Below, piece after piece: positions 54,009-62,624 of a DNA stretch of 64,000 bases. The DNA is taken from assembly GCF_006715285.1 (NCBI RefSeq), contig NZ_VFMX01000001.1, forward strand, positions 2,790,001 to 2,854,000. The letters are read 5' to 3'. The number at the start of each line of letters is the position of its first letter. The stretch's first letter is position 1. The notes under the pieces were generated by a model. It saw only the letters and a list, made by a program, of their open reading frames with translations. It made no database searches and was not told the DNA's origin. Source of the DNA: Arthrobacter sp. SLBN-83. GTDB taxonomy: Bacteria > Actinomycetota > Actinomycetes > Actinomycetales > Micrococcaceae. The position numbers and the translations under genes are program-made.

Positions 54009-55142
54009 ATGCGAGTACTAGCAGCCATGAGCGGCGGAGTTGACTCCGCTGTTGCCGCCGCCCGCGCGGTGGAGGCCGGGCACGACGTCGTCGGCGTCCA
54101 CCTGGCCCTGTCGCGCATGCCCGGAACCCTGCGCACCGGCAGCCGTGGATGCTGCACCATCGAGGACTCGCGCGACGCGTGGCGTGCCTGCGACGTACTC
54201 GGCATACCGTACTACGTGTGGGACTTCTCCGAGCGCTTCAAGGAAGACGTCGTCCAGGACTTCATCGACGAATACGCGGCCGGCAGGACGCCCAACCCCT
54301 GCATGCGCTGCAACGAACGCATCAAGTTCGCCGCCCTTCTGGAGAAGGCCATCGCCCTGGGCTTCGACGCCGTCTGCACCGGGCACTACGCCAAGGTCAT
54401 CGAGGACGCCAACGGCAACCGGGAACTGCACCGCGCTGCCGACTGGGCCAAGGACCAGAGCTACGTCCTCGGCGTCCTTACCCACGAACAGCTCAGGCAC
54501 TCCATGTTCCCGCTGGCGGACACCCCCTCCAAGGCCGAGGTGCGGGCCGAAGCGGAGCGGCGCGGCCTCTCGGTGGCCAACAAGCCGGACAGCCACGACA
54601 TCTGCTTCATCCCCGACGGCGACACCGCGGGCTGGCTTGCCGACAAGATCGACATGACCAGCGGCGACATCGTGGATGAGACAGGAGCCAAAGTGGGGGA
54701 GCACCCGGGTGCCAACGCATTCACTGTCGGCCAGCGGCGCGGACTCAAGCTGGGAACCCCTGCTGCTGACGGCAAGCCCCGCTTCGTGCTGGAAATCCGG
54801 CCCAAGGAAAACAAGGTAGTGGTGGGCCCCGGGGCGCTGCTGGCAATCGACGAGATCCGCGGCATTAAGGTGTCCTGGGCAGGCCTTCCCATTGCGGAAG
54901 TGGAAACCGGAGCCGAATTCGACTGCTATGCACAGGTGCGGGCCCACGGGGATCCGGTTCCGGCGACGGCGTGGATGGAGCCCGCCGCGGACGGCGCTGG
55001 GGCAAGCCAGTTGGTGGTCCGCCTGGTGACACCGTTGCGGGGCGTCGCGCCCGGGCAGACCGTGGTCCTGTACCAGGGCACCAGGGTGCTGGGCCAGGCA
55101 ACCATAGACGCCGCGCGTTCGCTCCAGCGGGCCGCCCTGTAA
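54009..55142 (+). CDS. mnmA: tRNA-specific 2-thiouridylase MnmA
   Basis: MnmA makes 2-thiouridine at the wobble position of tRNA-Lys, -Glu and -Gln using ATP and a persulfide relay. The 377-residue protein starts [19 protein letters not shown], with the PP-loop SGGVDS. It has the catalytic pair Cys98 ([12 protein letters not shown]) and Cys199 ([12 protein letters not shown]). The C-terminal domain includes [10 protein letters not shown] and a beta-barrel. The longer frame from 53967 adds 14 residues before the conserved start. A terminator hairpin follows the gene. Confidence 0.95.
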   Translation: MRVLAAMSGGVDSAVAAARAVEAGHDVVGVHLALSRMPGTLRTGSRGCCTIEDSRDAWRACDVLGIPYYVWDFSERFKEDVVQDFIDEYAAGRTPNPCMRCNERIKFAALLEKAIALGFDAVCTGHYAKVIEDANGNRELHRAADWAKDQSYVLGVLTHEQLRHSMFPLADTPSKAEVRAEAERRGLSVANKPDSHDICFIPDGDTAGWLADKIDMTSGDIVDETGAKVGEHPGANAFTVGQRRGLKLGTPAADGKPRFVLEIRPKENKVVVGPGALLAIDEIRGIKVSWAGLPIAEVETGAEFDCYAQVRAHGDPVPATAWMEPAADGAGASQLVVRLVTPLRGVAPGQTVVLYQGTRVLGQATIDAARSLQRAAL

Positions 55143-55154
55143 CCTGCACGATCC

Positions 55155-55190
55155 AAGGCACTGTCCCGGATATCACCGGGGCAGTGCTTT
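55155..55190 (+). terminator. Intrinsic terminator after mnmA
   Basis: AAGGCACTGTCCCGG pairs with CCGGGGCAGTGCTTT with one mismatch and one G-U pair around six bases. The stem runs into TTT. The following 222 bases to the transporter operon hold no gene I can support. Confidence 0.65.
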
Positions 55191-55412
55191 GCCGTCCCCG
55201 GAACTTTTATGCGGCCCGTCGCCAGCAGGCTCTGTCCGCCAAGTGGGCAACAGTACCAATGAGATAAATTTTGTGTTTCAAGTCACGGAAATGGCCATCT
55301 TGAGGGCTGACTCTCTGATTGAATCTAGGGATCAGCACTGCCCGCCGGGGGCAAGGGTCAACATTGCCCGTGTCTCCAGCGTGCGCGTACTCATCGGACA
55401 GAAAGTTCACAG

Positions 55413-57053
55413 ATGATCAAGAGCACAACTGGCCTGCACCGCGCCATCGCGCTGGCAGGCATCTCCGCCCTGGCCCTGACAGCCTGCACCGGGCCATCGG
55501 GCGGCGGCGGTGGAACGTCGAGCGGCGGAAGCGCCGGTGGCGGTGCCATCACTTTCGGAACGACCGACAAGGTTGTCACCCTCGACCCCGCCGGCTCCTA
55601 CGACGCAGGGTCCTTCCTGGTGATGAACCAGGTCTACCCCTTCCTGATGAACTCCAAGCCCGGCTCAGCTGAGGTCAGCCCGGACATCGCTGAGTCCGCA
55701 TCCTTTACCTCGCCGACGGAGTTCACGGTGAAGCTCAAGCCCAACCTGAAGTTTGCCAACGGGCACGCCCTGACCGCCTCGGATGTGAAATTCTCCTACG
55801 ACCGCGTAGTGAAGATTGACGATCCCAACGGTCCCGCCTCCCTGCTGTCCAACCTCAAGTCGGTGGAAGCCAAGGATGACACCACGGTGGTGTTCACTCT
55901 CAAGGCCGGCAATGACCAGGTGTTCCCCAGCGTCCTGGGTACCAACACCGGGCCGATCGTGGACGAGGAAGTCTTCCCGGCCGACAAAGTGATGAGCGAT
56001 GAAGACATCGTCGCCGGCAAGCCCTTTGCGGGCCCCTACACCATCGATTCCTACAAGAAGAACGAACTTGTCAGCCTTAAGAGCAACCCGGACTACAACG
56101 GACTTTTGGGCAAGCCGGCCAACGACAGCGCCGTCATCAAGTACTACGCGGACTCCAACAACCTCAAGCTGGACGTCCAGGGTGGCAACATCGACGTTGC
56201 CGGCCGCAGCCTGACCGCGACCGACGCCGCGGACCTGGACAAAGACTCCAAGGTCAAGGTCTACAAGGGCCCGGGCGGTGAGCTCCGGTACATCGTCTTC
56301 AACTTCGACACCATGCCCTTTGGCGCCAAGACGCCGGAAGCCAACCCAGCCAAGGCCCTGGCGGTCCGCCAGGCCATGGCTGACATCGTGGACCGCCAGG
56401 CCATCTCCGACCAGGTCTACAAGGGAACCTACGTTCCCGCGTACTCGGTGGTCGCTGACGGCCTGCCGGGTGCAACCCAGCCCATGAAGGAGATGTACGG
56501 CGACGGCAGCGGCAAGCCGAGCCTGGACAAGGCCAAGAAGACCCTGTCCGACGCCGGCATCACCGGTCCGGTCAACATCAAGCTCCAGTACAACCCGGAC
56601 CACTACGGCAAGTCCTCCGGCGACGAGTACGCCATGGTGAAAGAGCAGCTGGAGAAGTCAGGCCTGTTCACCGTGGACCTGCAGTCCACAGAGTGGGTGA
56701 CCTACTCCAAGGCACGCACCGCTGATGCCTACCCGGTGTACCAGCTGGGGTGGTTCCCGGACTACTCCGATGCTGACAACTACCTCACGCCGTTCTTCAT
56801 CCCCGGCAACTTCCTGAAGAACCACTACGAGAACCCGACCGTCACGGACCTGGTGCAGAAGCAGCTCACCACCCCGGACAAGACCGAGCGCCAGAAGCTG
56901 ATCGGCGATGTCCAGACCGCTGTGGCCAAGGACCTTTCCACCCTGCCGCTTCTCCAGGGCTCGCAGCTGCTGGTGGCGGGGAAAGATGTCAAGGGCGTCG
57001 AAAAGACCCTTGATCCTTCCTTCAAGACCCGCCTTGGCGTCTTGTCCAAGTAA
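55413..57053 (+). CDS. Peptide/dipeptide ABC transporter substrate-binding lipoprotein (family 5)
   Basis: The 546-residue lipoprotein has a signal sequence ending in lipobox LTAC (ALAGISALALTAC). A Gly/Ser spacer and a family 5 binding domain follow: ITFGTTDKVVTLDPAGSYDA, LKPNLKFANGHALTASDVKF and LAVRQAMADIVDRQAI. Family members bind di- and oligopeptides, nickel or sugars; the permease partners favour peptides. The ATG at 55413 lacks a strong Shine-Dalgarno. A terminator-like hairpin between this gene and the first permease should keep binding-protein mRNA in excess over the membrane subunits. Confidence 0.9.
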   Translation: MIKSTTGLHRAIALAGISALALTACTGPSGGGGGTSSGGSAGGGAITFGTTDKVVTLDPAGSYDAGSFLVMNQVYPFLMNSKPGSAEVSPDIAESASFTSPTEFTVKLKPNLKFANGHALTASDVKFSYDRVVKIDDPNGPASLLSNLKSVEAKDDTTVVFTLKAGNDQVFPSVLGTNTGPIVDEEVFPADKVMSDEDIVAGKPFAGPYTIDSYKKNELVSLKSNPDYNGLLGKPANDSAVIKYYADSNNLKLDVQGGNIDVAGRSLTATDAADLDKDSKVKVYKGPGGELRYIVFNFDTMPFGAKTPEANPAKALAVRQAMADIVDRQAISDQVYKGTYVPAYSVVADGLPGATQPMKEMYGDGSGKPSLDKAKKTLSDAGITGPVNIKLQYNPDHYGKSSGDEYAMVKEQLEKSGLFTVDLQSTEWVTYSKARTADAYPVYQLGWFPDYSDADNYLTPFFIPGNFLKNHYENPTVTDLVQKQLTTPDKTERQKLIGDVQTAVAKDLSTLPLLQGSQLLVAGKDVKGVEKTLDPSFKTRLGVLSK

Positions 57054-57087
57054 GCACTCCACCCCCCATCGGGCTCTGACTGGCCAG

Positions 57088-57119
57088 AGGCGGGACGCCG
57101 CAACGGTGTCCCGCCTTTT
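57088..57119 (+). terminator. Internal terminator between binding-protein and permease genes
   Basis: AGGCGGGAC (57088-57096) pairs with GTCCCGCCT (57108-57116) and TTT follows. Placed within the operon, it would act as a partial terminator that sets subunit ratios. Confidence 0.7.
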
Positions 57120-57181
57120 GCCGGTCATCAGCCAGCACCGAGGGGACTGCTGGCTCCCGGTCACCACGAATCCAGGTACCG

Positions 57182-58273
57182 ATGACAACTTTGATTGACG
57201 CGCCACCCAGTGACGCGGACGCGCTCCTTCCGCCCAAGAAAAAGCAGGCAGGCGGAGGGCTGGGCCAGTACATCCTGGTCCGCTTCCTGCTGATTTTCCC
57301 AACCATCCTCATCCTCGTCACCATGGTCTTCTTCCTCATGCGGATCACCGGGGACCCCATCACGGCCGCCATGGGCGGCCGGCTGCCCCCGGAGCAGCTG
57401 CAGGAACGGATCCACGCCGCCGGCTATGACCGGCCGCTGATCGTGCAGTACTTCGAATACCTGGGCCAGCTGGTCACAGGAAACTTCGGCACAACGCTTT
57501 CGGACAACCGCCAGGTCACCGAGATGCTGACCACCTACGGCTCGGCCACACTGGAGCTGGCCATCAACGCCCTCATCGTCGCCCTGCTGGTGGGAATCCC
57601 GCTCGGCATGGTCGCCGCGCACCGGCGTGACCACCTCCCGGACGCCGTGCTCCGGATCCTGGCCATCCTCTTCTACGCCACCCCGGTCTTCTTCGCCGGC
57701 ATGCTGCTCAAGCTGGTGTTCTCGGTGTGGCTGGGCTGGCTTCCCGTCGCCGGCCGAGCCGGCACCAGGACCGAGCTGTCCCTCACCGCGCTGGAAGCTC
57801 CCACCGGCATCTACTGGCTGGACGCCCTGCGCAGCGGCAACATGGCCGCCTTCAGCGACGTGATGTCCCACGCCGTCCTTCCCGCGCTGGCCTTGGGATT
57901 CCTGACGGCCGGCGTCTTCCTGCGCCTGGTCCGGACCAACGTCATCGGCACGCTCGGAAAGGACTACGTTGAAGCCGGCCGCTCACGCGGCGTCAGCGAG
58001 TTCCGCCTGGTCACCAAGCACGCCTACAAACCGGCCCTGATTCCGATCATCACCGTCATGGGCCTGCAGATCGCTGTCCTGCTGGGGGGAGCGGTGCTGA
58101 CCGAGACCACCTTCGAATGGAAAGGCCTCGGTTTCCAGCTTGCCAACTACCTCACGGCGCGCGACTTCGTGGCCGTCCAGGGCATTGTGGTGCTGCTGGC
58201 TGTCATCGTCGCCGTCACCAACTTCATCGTGGACATCATCGCCGCGCTGATCGACCCCCGCGTGAGGTACTAA
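57182..58273 (+). CDS. Peptide ABC transporter permease, DppB type
   Basis: The 363-residue membrane protein has the DppB/OppB layout. A first span (ILVRFLLIFPTILILVTMV) is followed by an external loop and five further spans. The cytoplasmic EAA-type loop reads KDYVEAGRSRGVSEFRLVTK. The N-terminal 25 residues are cytoplasmic and Lys-rich. A moderately long loop after span four (GRAGTRTELSLTALEAP) resembles those in actinobacterial DppB. The ATG at 57182 is preceded by AGGTACCG. It pairs with the DppC-type gene that starts two bases after its stop. Confidence 0.93.
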   Translation: MTTLIDAPPSDADALLPPKKKQAGGGLGQYILVRFLLIFPTILILVTMVFFLMRITGDPITAAMGGRLPPEQLQERIHAAGYDRPLIVQYFEYLGQLVTGNFGTTLSDNRQVTEMLTTYGSATLELAINALIVALLVGIPLGMVAAHRRDHLPDAVLRILAILFYATPVFFAGMLLKLVFSVWLGWLPVAGRAGTRTELSLTALEAPTGIYWLDALRSGNMAAFSDVMSHAVLPALALGFLTAGVFLRLVRTNVIGTLGKDYVEAGRSRGVSEFRLVTKHAYKPALIPIITVMGLQIAVLLGGAVLTETTFEWKGLGFQLANYLTARDFVAVQGIVVLLAVIVAVTNFIVDIIAALIDPRVRY

Positions 58274-58275
58274 GA

Positions 58276-59319
58276 ATGTCTGCCAATGCAACTCTCGAGC
58301 CCGTCGCCAATCCGCGGGCTTCCATGTTCCGGCGGCTGCCGGTTGTTTCGCACTTCAACAAGAGCGTCGGCCTGCAGCGCTTCATGCTGGTGGTGGGCCT
58401 GGTCCTCACCGGCATCTTCCTGGTCACCGCGCTGGCCGCACCACTGCTGGCGCCCTACGGCTTCGCGCAGCTGTCCGACGCTGACGGCAGCTTCCCTACC
58501 CAGCAGGCGCCAGGAGGCAAACACCTCCTGGGCACCACGGTAGGCGGCTACGACGTCCTCTCGCGGGTCGTCTGGGGAACCCAGACGGCCCTCCTGGTCA
58601 TCATCGTGGCCGTGGTCCTCTCCATTTTCGCCGGCGTCATCCTCGGTTTGGTGAGCGGGTACATCGGCGGGTGGCTGGACCGCGTCCTCGTGGTGGTGGC
58701 CGATGCGATCTACGCGTTCCCGTCACTGCTGGTTGCCATCGTGATGGCCATCGTTATCAGCGGTGGGCAGTCCAGCCTGTTCGGCGGGATCCTGGCCGCT
58801 GCCATTTCCATCACTGTGGTGTTCATCCCGCAGTACTTCAGGGTGATCAGGGCAGAGACCATCCGCCTCAAAGCGGAACCCTTCGTCGAGTCCGCCAAAG
58901 TGGTGGGCGCGTCGAACATCCGCATCATGACCCGGCACATCTACCGCAACGCCACCCGTACCCTGCCGCTGATCTTCACCCTCAACGCGTCCGAAGCCAT
59001 CCTGACGCTGGCCGGGCTGGGCTTCCTGGGCTTCGGCATCGAACCGAGCTCTGCAGCCGAATGGGGCTTCGACCTGAACAAGGCGCTCGCGGACACCACG
59101 TCGGGCATCTGGTGGACGGGCCTTTTCCCTGGCCTGGCCATCGTCTGGACAGTCCTTGGGTTGACGCTGGTGGGCGAAAGCATCAACGACCTCAACGATC
59201 CGCGCCTCCGCGGCCGCAAGCGCAGCGGCCGCAAGGGCATCGGCGCTACGCCGGCCGCTCCCGCTGCAACCGCTGCTTCCGGCGGATCCGGCCCCGAAAC
59301 AGAATTGAGCAACCCGTGA
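58276..59319 (+). CDS. Peptide ABC transporter permease, DppC type
   Basis: The 347-residue protein has an N-terminal cytoplasmic segment and about six spans. The DppC hallmarks are LLGTTVGGYDVLSRVVWGTQ and the EAA loop ETIRLKAEPFVESAKVVGAS. The longer frame from 58117 lies inside dppB; the true start is the ATG at 58276 (MSANATLEP), preceded by GAGGTACTAAG. An Ala/Gly/Ser tail of about 30 residues follows the last span. The next gene's GTG overlaps the stop. Confidence 0.93.
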   Translation: MSANATLEPVANPRASMFRRLPVVSHFNKSVGLQRFMLVVGLVLTGIFLVTALAAPLLAPYGFAQLSDADGSFPTQQAPGGKHLLGTTVGGYDVLSRVVWGTQTALLVIIVAVVLSIFAGVILGLVSGYIGGWLDRVLVVVADAIYAFPSLLVAIVMAIVISGGQSSLFGGILAAAISITVVFIPQYFRVIRAETIRLKAEPFVESAKVVGASNIRIMTRHIYRNATRTLPLIFTLNASEAILTLAGLGFLGFGIEPSSAAEWGFDLNKALADTTSGIWWTGLFPGLAIVWTVLGLTLVGESINDLNDPRLRGRKRSGRKGIGATPAAPAATAASGGSGPETELSNP

Positions 59320-61031
59320 GCGAAAACCTCGGTTCACTGTCAGACCAGCAGGACCAGGGCCGGAAAACGGTTCTGGATATCGACCACCTGAAAGTCACCT
59401 TCGCTACGGATGGCGGTGACGTGCAGGCCGTCAAGGATGTCAGCCTGGAGGTCAGGGCCGGCGAGGTGCTGGCCATTGTGGGCGAGTCCGGATCCGGCAA
59501 GACGGTGACTGCGAAAACCATCCTGGGCCTGCTCCCGGAAACGGCCGTGAGTTCGGGCGCGGTGCTGATCAACGGCGCCAACGTCATCAGCCTCAGCCCG
59601 GGGCGGCTGCGGCAGATCCGCGGCCGCGACGTGGCCATGGTGTTCCAGGAACCATCCACCGCCCTGAACCCCGTGTTCACGGTGGGGTGGCAGATCGCCG
59701 AAGGCATACGGGCCCATGCGGGAGCAAACGGCGGAGGACGGGTGTCCGCGAAGGAAGCCAAAGCGCGCGCCATCGAGGCCCTGGGCAAGGTGGGCATTCC
59801 CGACCCCGAACACCGCGTCAACTACTACCCGCACCAGTTCTCCGGCGGGCAGAAGCAGCGGGTGGTGATCGCGGCGGCGCTGGCGCTGAACCCCGGCCTC
59901 ATTGTTGCCGACGAACCCACCACTGCCCTGGATGTCACCGTACAAGCTGAAATCCTGGAACTCCTCCGGGACCTGCGGGACAAGTACGGCACCTCGATCG
60001 TACTGATCACGCACAACATGGGCGTGGTGGCAGACCTGGCGGACCGCGTGGTGGTGATGTACCAGGGCGACGTCGTGGAGGAAGCCCCGGCGAAGACGCT
60101 GTTCGCCGAACCAAGGCAGGCCTACACCCGCAACCTCCTTGCCGCAGTGCCGCACCTGGGCCGCAACTCGGCGTCGGCAGGCCTGACCGAACGCCGCTAC
60201 CAGGATGAGGAAGTGCTGGTGGCTGCCGAGAACCTGGAGATCGAGTACCCGGGGCGGCTTGGGGCGCCCGCCTTTAAAGCCGTGGACGGTGTCAGTTTCA
60301 CCCTGTCCAAGGGTGAGGTGTTTGGCCTGGTGGGGGAGTCGGGGTCCGGGAAGACCACCATCGGCCGCGCCATCGCCGGGCTCAACCGCACCACTGGCGG
60401 GAGCCTCAAGGTGCTGGGCTACGAGATGCTGAACCTTCGCGAGCGCACTTTCAAGCCGCTGCGCAAGGATATTGGCTTCGTGTTCCAGGACCCGGCCGCC
60501 TCCTTCAACCCTCAGCTGACCATCGGCGAGTGCATCGCCGAGCCCATGCTCATCCACACCCGGCCAAGCGATGCCCAGGCGCGCAAGCGCGTTGGTGAGC
60601 TGCTCGAATCAGTCCAGCTGCCGGCGTCGTACGCGGGGCGTTACCCGCACGAATTGTCCGGCGGCCAGCGGCAGCGGGCATCCTTGGCCCGTGCCCTGAG
60701 CCTGAACCCCCGGCTGCTGATAGCGGATGAGCCGACGTCGGCCCTGGACGTTTCGGTGCAGGCGAAGGTCCTGGAGCTGTTCAGGGACATCCAGGAGGAG
60801 TTTGGCTTCGGCTGCCTGTTCATCAGCCATGATCTTGCGGTGGTGGACATCCTGTCCTCCTGGGTTGGCGTCCTGTATAAGGGCAAGCTGGTGGAGCAGG
60901 GGATTGGCAGCCAGGTCATGGGCAATCCGCAGCATGATTACACGCGGCGGCTTATTGCCTCCCTGCCCGTGCCTGACCCGGCGGAACAGGCGAAACGCAG
61001 GGAGGAGCACCGGGCGCTCCTGGGCATCTGA
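59316..61031 (+). CDS. Fused double ATPase of the peptide ABC transporter (DppD-DppF type)
   Basis: The 571-residue protein holds two ABC ATPase domains in one chain. The first has Walker A VGESGSGKTVTAK, signature FSGGQKQRVVIAAALA and Walker B LIVADEPTTALDVT. The second has Walker A VGESGSGKTTIGR, signature LSGGQRQRASLARALS and Walker B LLIADEPTSALDVS. Separate DppD and DppF proteins are the rule in E. coli; fused forms are common in actinobacteria. I start at the GTG at 59316, which overlaps the dppC stop by four bases. The hairpin at 61058 ends the operon. Confidence 0.94.
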   Translation: MSENLGSLSDQQDQGRKTVLDIDHLKVTFATDGGDVQAVKDVSLEVRAGEVLAIVGESGSGKTVTAKTILGLLPETAVSSGAVLINGANVISLSPGRLRQIRGRDVAMVFQEPSTALNPVFTVGWQIAEGIRAHAGANGGGRVSAKEAKARAIEALGKVGIPDPEHRVNYYPHQFSGGQKQRVVIAAALALNPGLIVADEPTTALDVTVQAEILELLRDLRDKYGTSIVLITHNMGVVADLADRVVVMYQGDVVEEAPAKTLFAEPRQAYTRNLLAAVPHLGRNSASAGLTERRYQDEEVLVAAENLEIEYPGRLGAPAFKAVDGVSFTLSKGEVFGLVGESGSGKTTIGRAIAGLNRTTGGSLKVLGYEMLNLRERTFKPLRKDIGFVFQDPAASFNPQLTIGECIAEPMLIHTRPSDAQARKRVGELLESVQLPASYAGRYPHELSGGQRQRASLARALSLNPRLLIADEPTSALDVSVQAKVLELFRDIQEEFGFGCLFISHDLAVVDILSSWVGVLYKGKLVEQGIGSQVMGNPQHDYTRRLIASLPVPDPAEQAKRREEHRALLGI

Positions 61032-61057
61032 CCCCTGCACCACGTCCCGCAGTGGAC

Positions 61058-61092
61058 AGCGCCGGTGCCGGCAGCCTGCCGGCACCGGCGCT
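61058..61092 (+). terminator. Hairpin after the peptide transporter operon
   Basis: AGCGCCGGTGCCGGCA (61058-61073) pairs perfectly with 61077-61092 around GCC. The 16-bp GC-rich stem has only two T bases behind it, so it is not a classic T-tract terminator. Confidence 0.6.
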
Positions 61093-61122
61093 TCACACCC
61101 GCGGTGATTCCGTCCGCTCCCA

Positions 61123-61128
61123 TAGACT
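61123..61128 (+). promoter_or_regulatory. Leaderless-type -10 box for chorismate mutase
   Basis: TAGACT, six bases (GGGACC), ATG (61135). It is one of the clearest examples of the recurrent spacing. Confidence 0.5.
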
Positions 61129-61134
61129 GGGACC

Positions 61135-61542
61135 ATGACGCAGCACAACCCCATCCCTCCTGGCTCCGATGATTTCGATCCCTCCGCCAGTTCCCTGGCA
61201 GGCCACGTGGACGAATCGGTGATGGCTGAACTGCTGTCCATCCGTTCCAGCATTGACAACATTGATGCCACCCTGGTGTACCTCCTGGCTGAGCGCTTCA
61301 AGGCCACTCAAAAGGTGGGTTTCCTCAAGGCTGCACACCGCCTGCCCGCCGGTGACCCAGGGCGGGAAGCTGCCCAGATCGCACGCCTGCGCCGCCTTGC
61401 CGAGGACGCGCACCTGGATCCGGCGTTTGCCGAAAAGTTCCTCAACTTCATCATCGGTGAGGTGATCCGCCACCACGAGGCCATCGCCGAGGACCACCAG
61501 GCATCATCCGGACAACAGTCCCAGACCTCCGCACTGGCGTGA
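61135..61542 (+). CDS. Chorismate mutase (AroQ type)
   Basis: The 135-residue protein is an all-helical AroQ-class mutase that turns chorismate into prephenate for Phe and Tyr. The core reads LLSIRSSIDNIDATLVYLLAER, then KVGFLKAAHRLPAGDPGRE and FLNFIIGEVIRHH; the basic residues and the Arg/Lys in these helices fit the active site. Actinobacterial stand-alone mutases of this size are often activated by binding DAHP synthase; that is family knowledge, not visible here. Its stop overlaps the GTG of the MetE-like gene. Confidence 0.9.
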   Translation: MTQHNPIPPGSDDFDPSASSLAGHVDESVMAELLSIRSSIDNIDATLVYLLAERFKATQKVGFLKAAHRLPAGDPGREAAQIARLRRLAEDAHLDPAFAEKFLNFIIGEVIRHHEAIAEDHQASSGQQSQTSALA

Positions 61543-62621
61543 GCCGGGAACAGTACCAAGGTGGGTCTGCCCAGCTTCCGGCTGATGCGGAGGCCCCTTC
61601 ACACGTAGCCACCGAGGTCACGGCAACGGCACTGGGTCCGTGGCCGGGCGACGACCCGCTCGAAGCAACCCGGATTATCCGGGGTGAGCTCGGCAGCCCA
61701 CACCTGCCGTTCCTGGCCGAGCTTCCGGACCGCGGGGTCGGTTCCGACGCCCTCGGGCGTACCGCTTCGCTCCTGGAGGAACTCGCGGTGGATGTCCAGC
61801 CCCACGGGTGGCGCCTTGTGGACCGGCCCGGCAAGGACATGCGGCGTGCCGCGTCGGCGCTCTCCACCGACCTGAACGTGCTCGCGGACGTGGCGGGGGC
61901 GGAAGACGCTTCCGCTGCCGAATTCAAGGTGCAGCTGGTGGGCCCGCTGAGCCTTGCCGCGGGCCTCTACCTGCACAACGGTGAGCGCGCGCTGCTGGAC
62001 CACGGCGCCCGGCGGGATCTGGCCGCTTCCCTCGCAGCCGGAGTGGGCGGTTACCTCACGCGGGTGGCGGCGGCCGTTCCGGGTGCCCGCTTGGTGGTGC
62101 AGGTGGACGAGCCCGCCATCGCCGCCGTGCTGGCCGGAACCATACCCACCGCCAGCGGCTACCGCACGCTCCGGGCAGTACCGGCATCGGAAGTACGCGA
62201 GTCCTGGCGCCTGGTGCTGGATGCCCTGCGGGCAGCCGGCGCCGCCGACGTGGTGGTGTCGTTTCCGGAGATCGAGGCGCCGATCGAGCTGGCCCTGGCC
62301 GCGGGCGCCGACGGCGTTGCGTTGCCGCTGAGGGCGTTGACCAGCCGCCAGTGGGAGCAGGTGGCCGGAGCAGTGGAGGCGGGGAAACAGTTCTGGGCAG
62401 GCGCCCTGGAGGTGTCGGGCGGCCCGGTGCCCAAGGTTGCCGACTGCGTGGAGTCCGTGTGGCGTCCCTGGCGCCAGCTGGGCCTTCCGGCGTCGCTGCT
62501 TGCCGCCACCAGGGTGACGCCCTCGGCAGGACTCGCCGGCCTCACACCCTCGCAGGCCACCGCGGTCCTGGGGAGGCTCACCCAGGTGGCTGACGGACTC
62601 AACCAGCAGGTACTGGGGTAG
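61539..62621 (+). CDS. MetE C-terminal-like protein lacking zinc ligands
   Basis: The 360-residue protein resembles the C-terminal barrel of cobalamin-independent methionine synthase (FKVQLVGPLSLAAGLYL, LVVQVDEPAIAAVLAG, ASLLAATRVTPSAGLAGL). The zinc and thiol-binding residues are missing: there is no HxC motif (the equivalent region reads VVVSFPEIEAP), and the late Cys of TPSCGL is Ala. It is therefore unlikely to make methionine. Mycobacteria have a similar stand-alone protein. The GTG start overlaps the chorismate mutase stop, so both are made together. True function unknown. Confidence 0.8.
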   Translation: MSREQYQGGSAQLPADAEAPSHVATEVTATALGPWPGDDPLEATRIIRGELGSPHLPFLAELPDRGVGSDALGRTASLLEELAVDVQPHGWRLVDRPGKDMRRAASALSTDLNVLADVAGAEDASAAEFKVQLVGPLSLAAGLYLHNGERALLDHGARRDLAASLAAGVGGYLTRVAAAVPGARLVVQVDEPAIAAVLAGTIPTASGYRTLRAVPASEVRESWRLVLDALRAAGAADVVVSFPEIEAPIELALAAGADGVALPLRALTSRQWEQVAGAVEAGKQFWAGALEVSGGPVPKVADCVESVWRPWRQLGLPASLLAATRVTPSAGLAGLTPSQATAVLGRLTQVADGLNQQVLG

Positions 62622-62624
62622 GCG

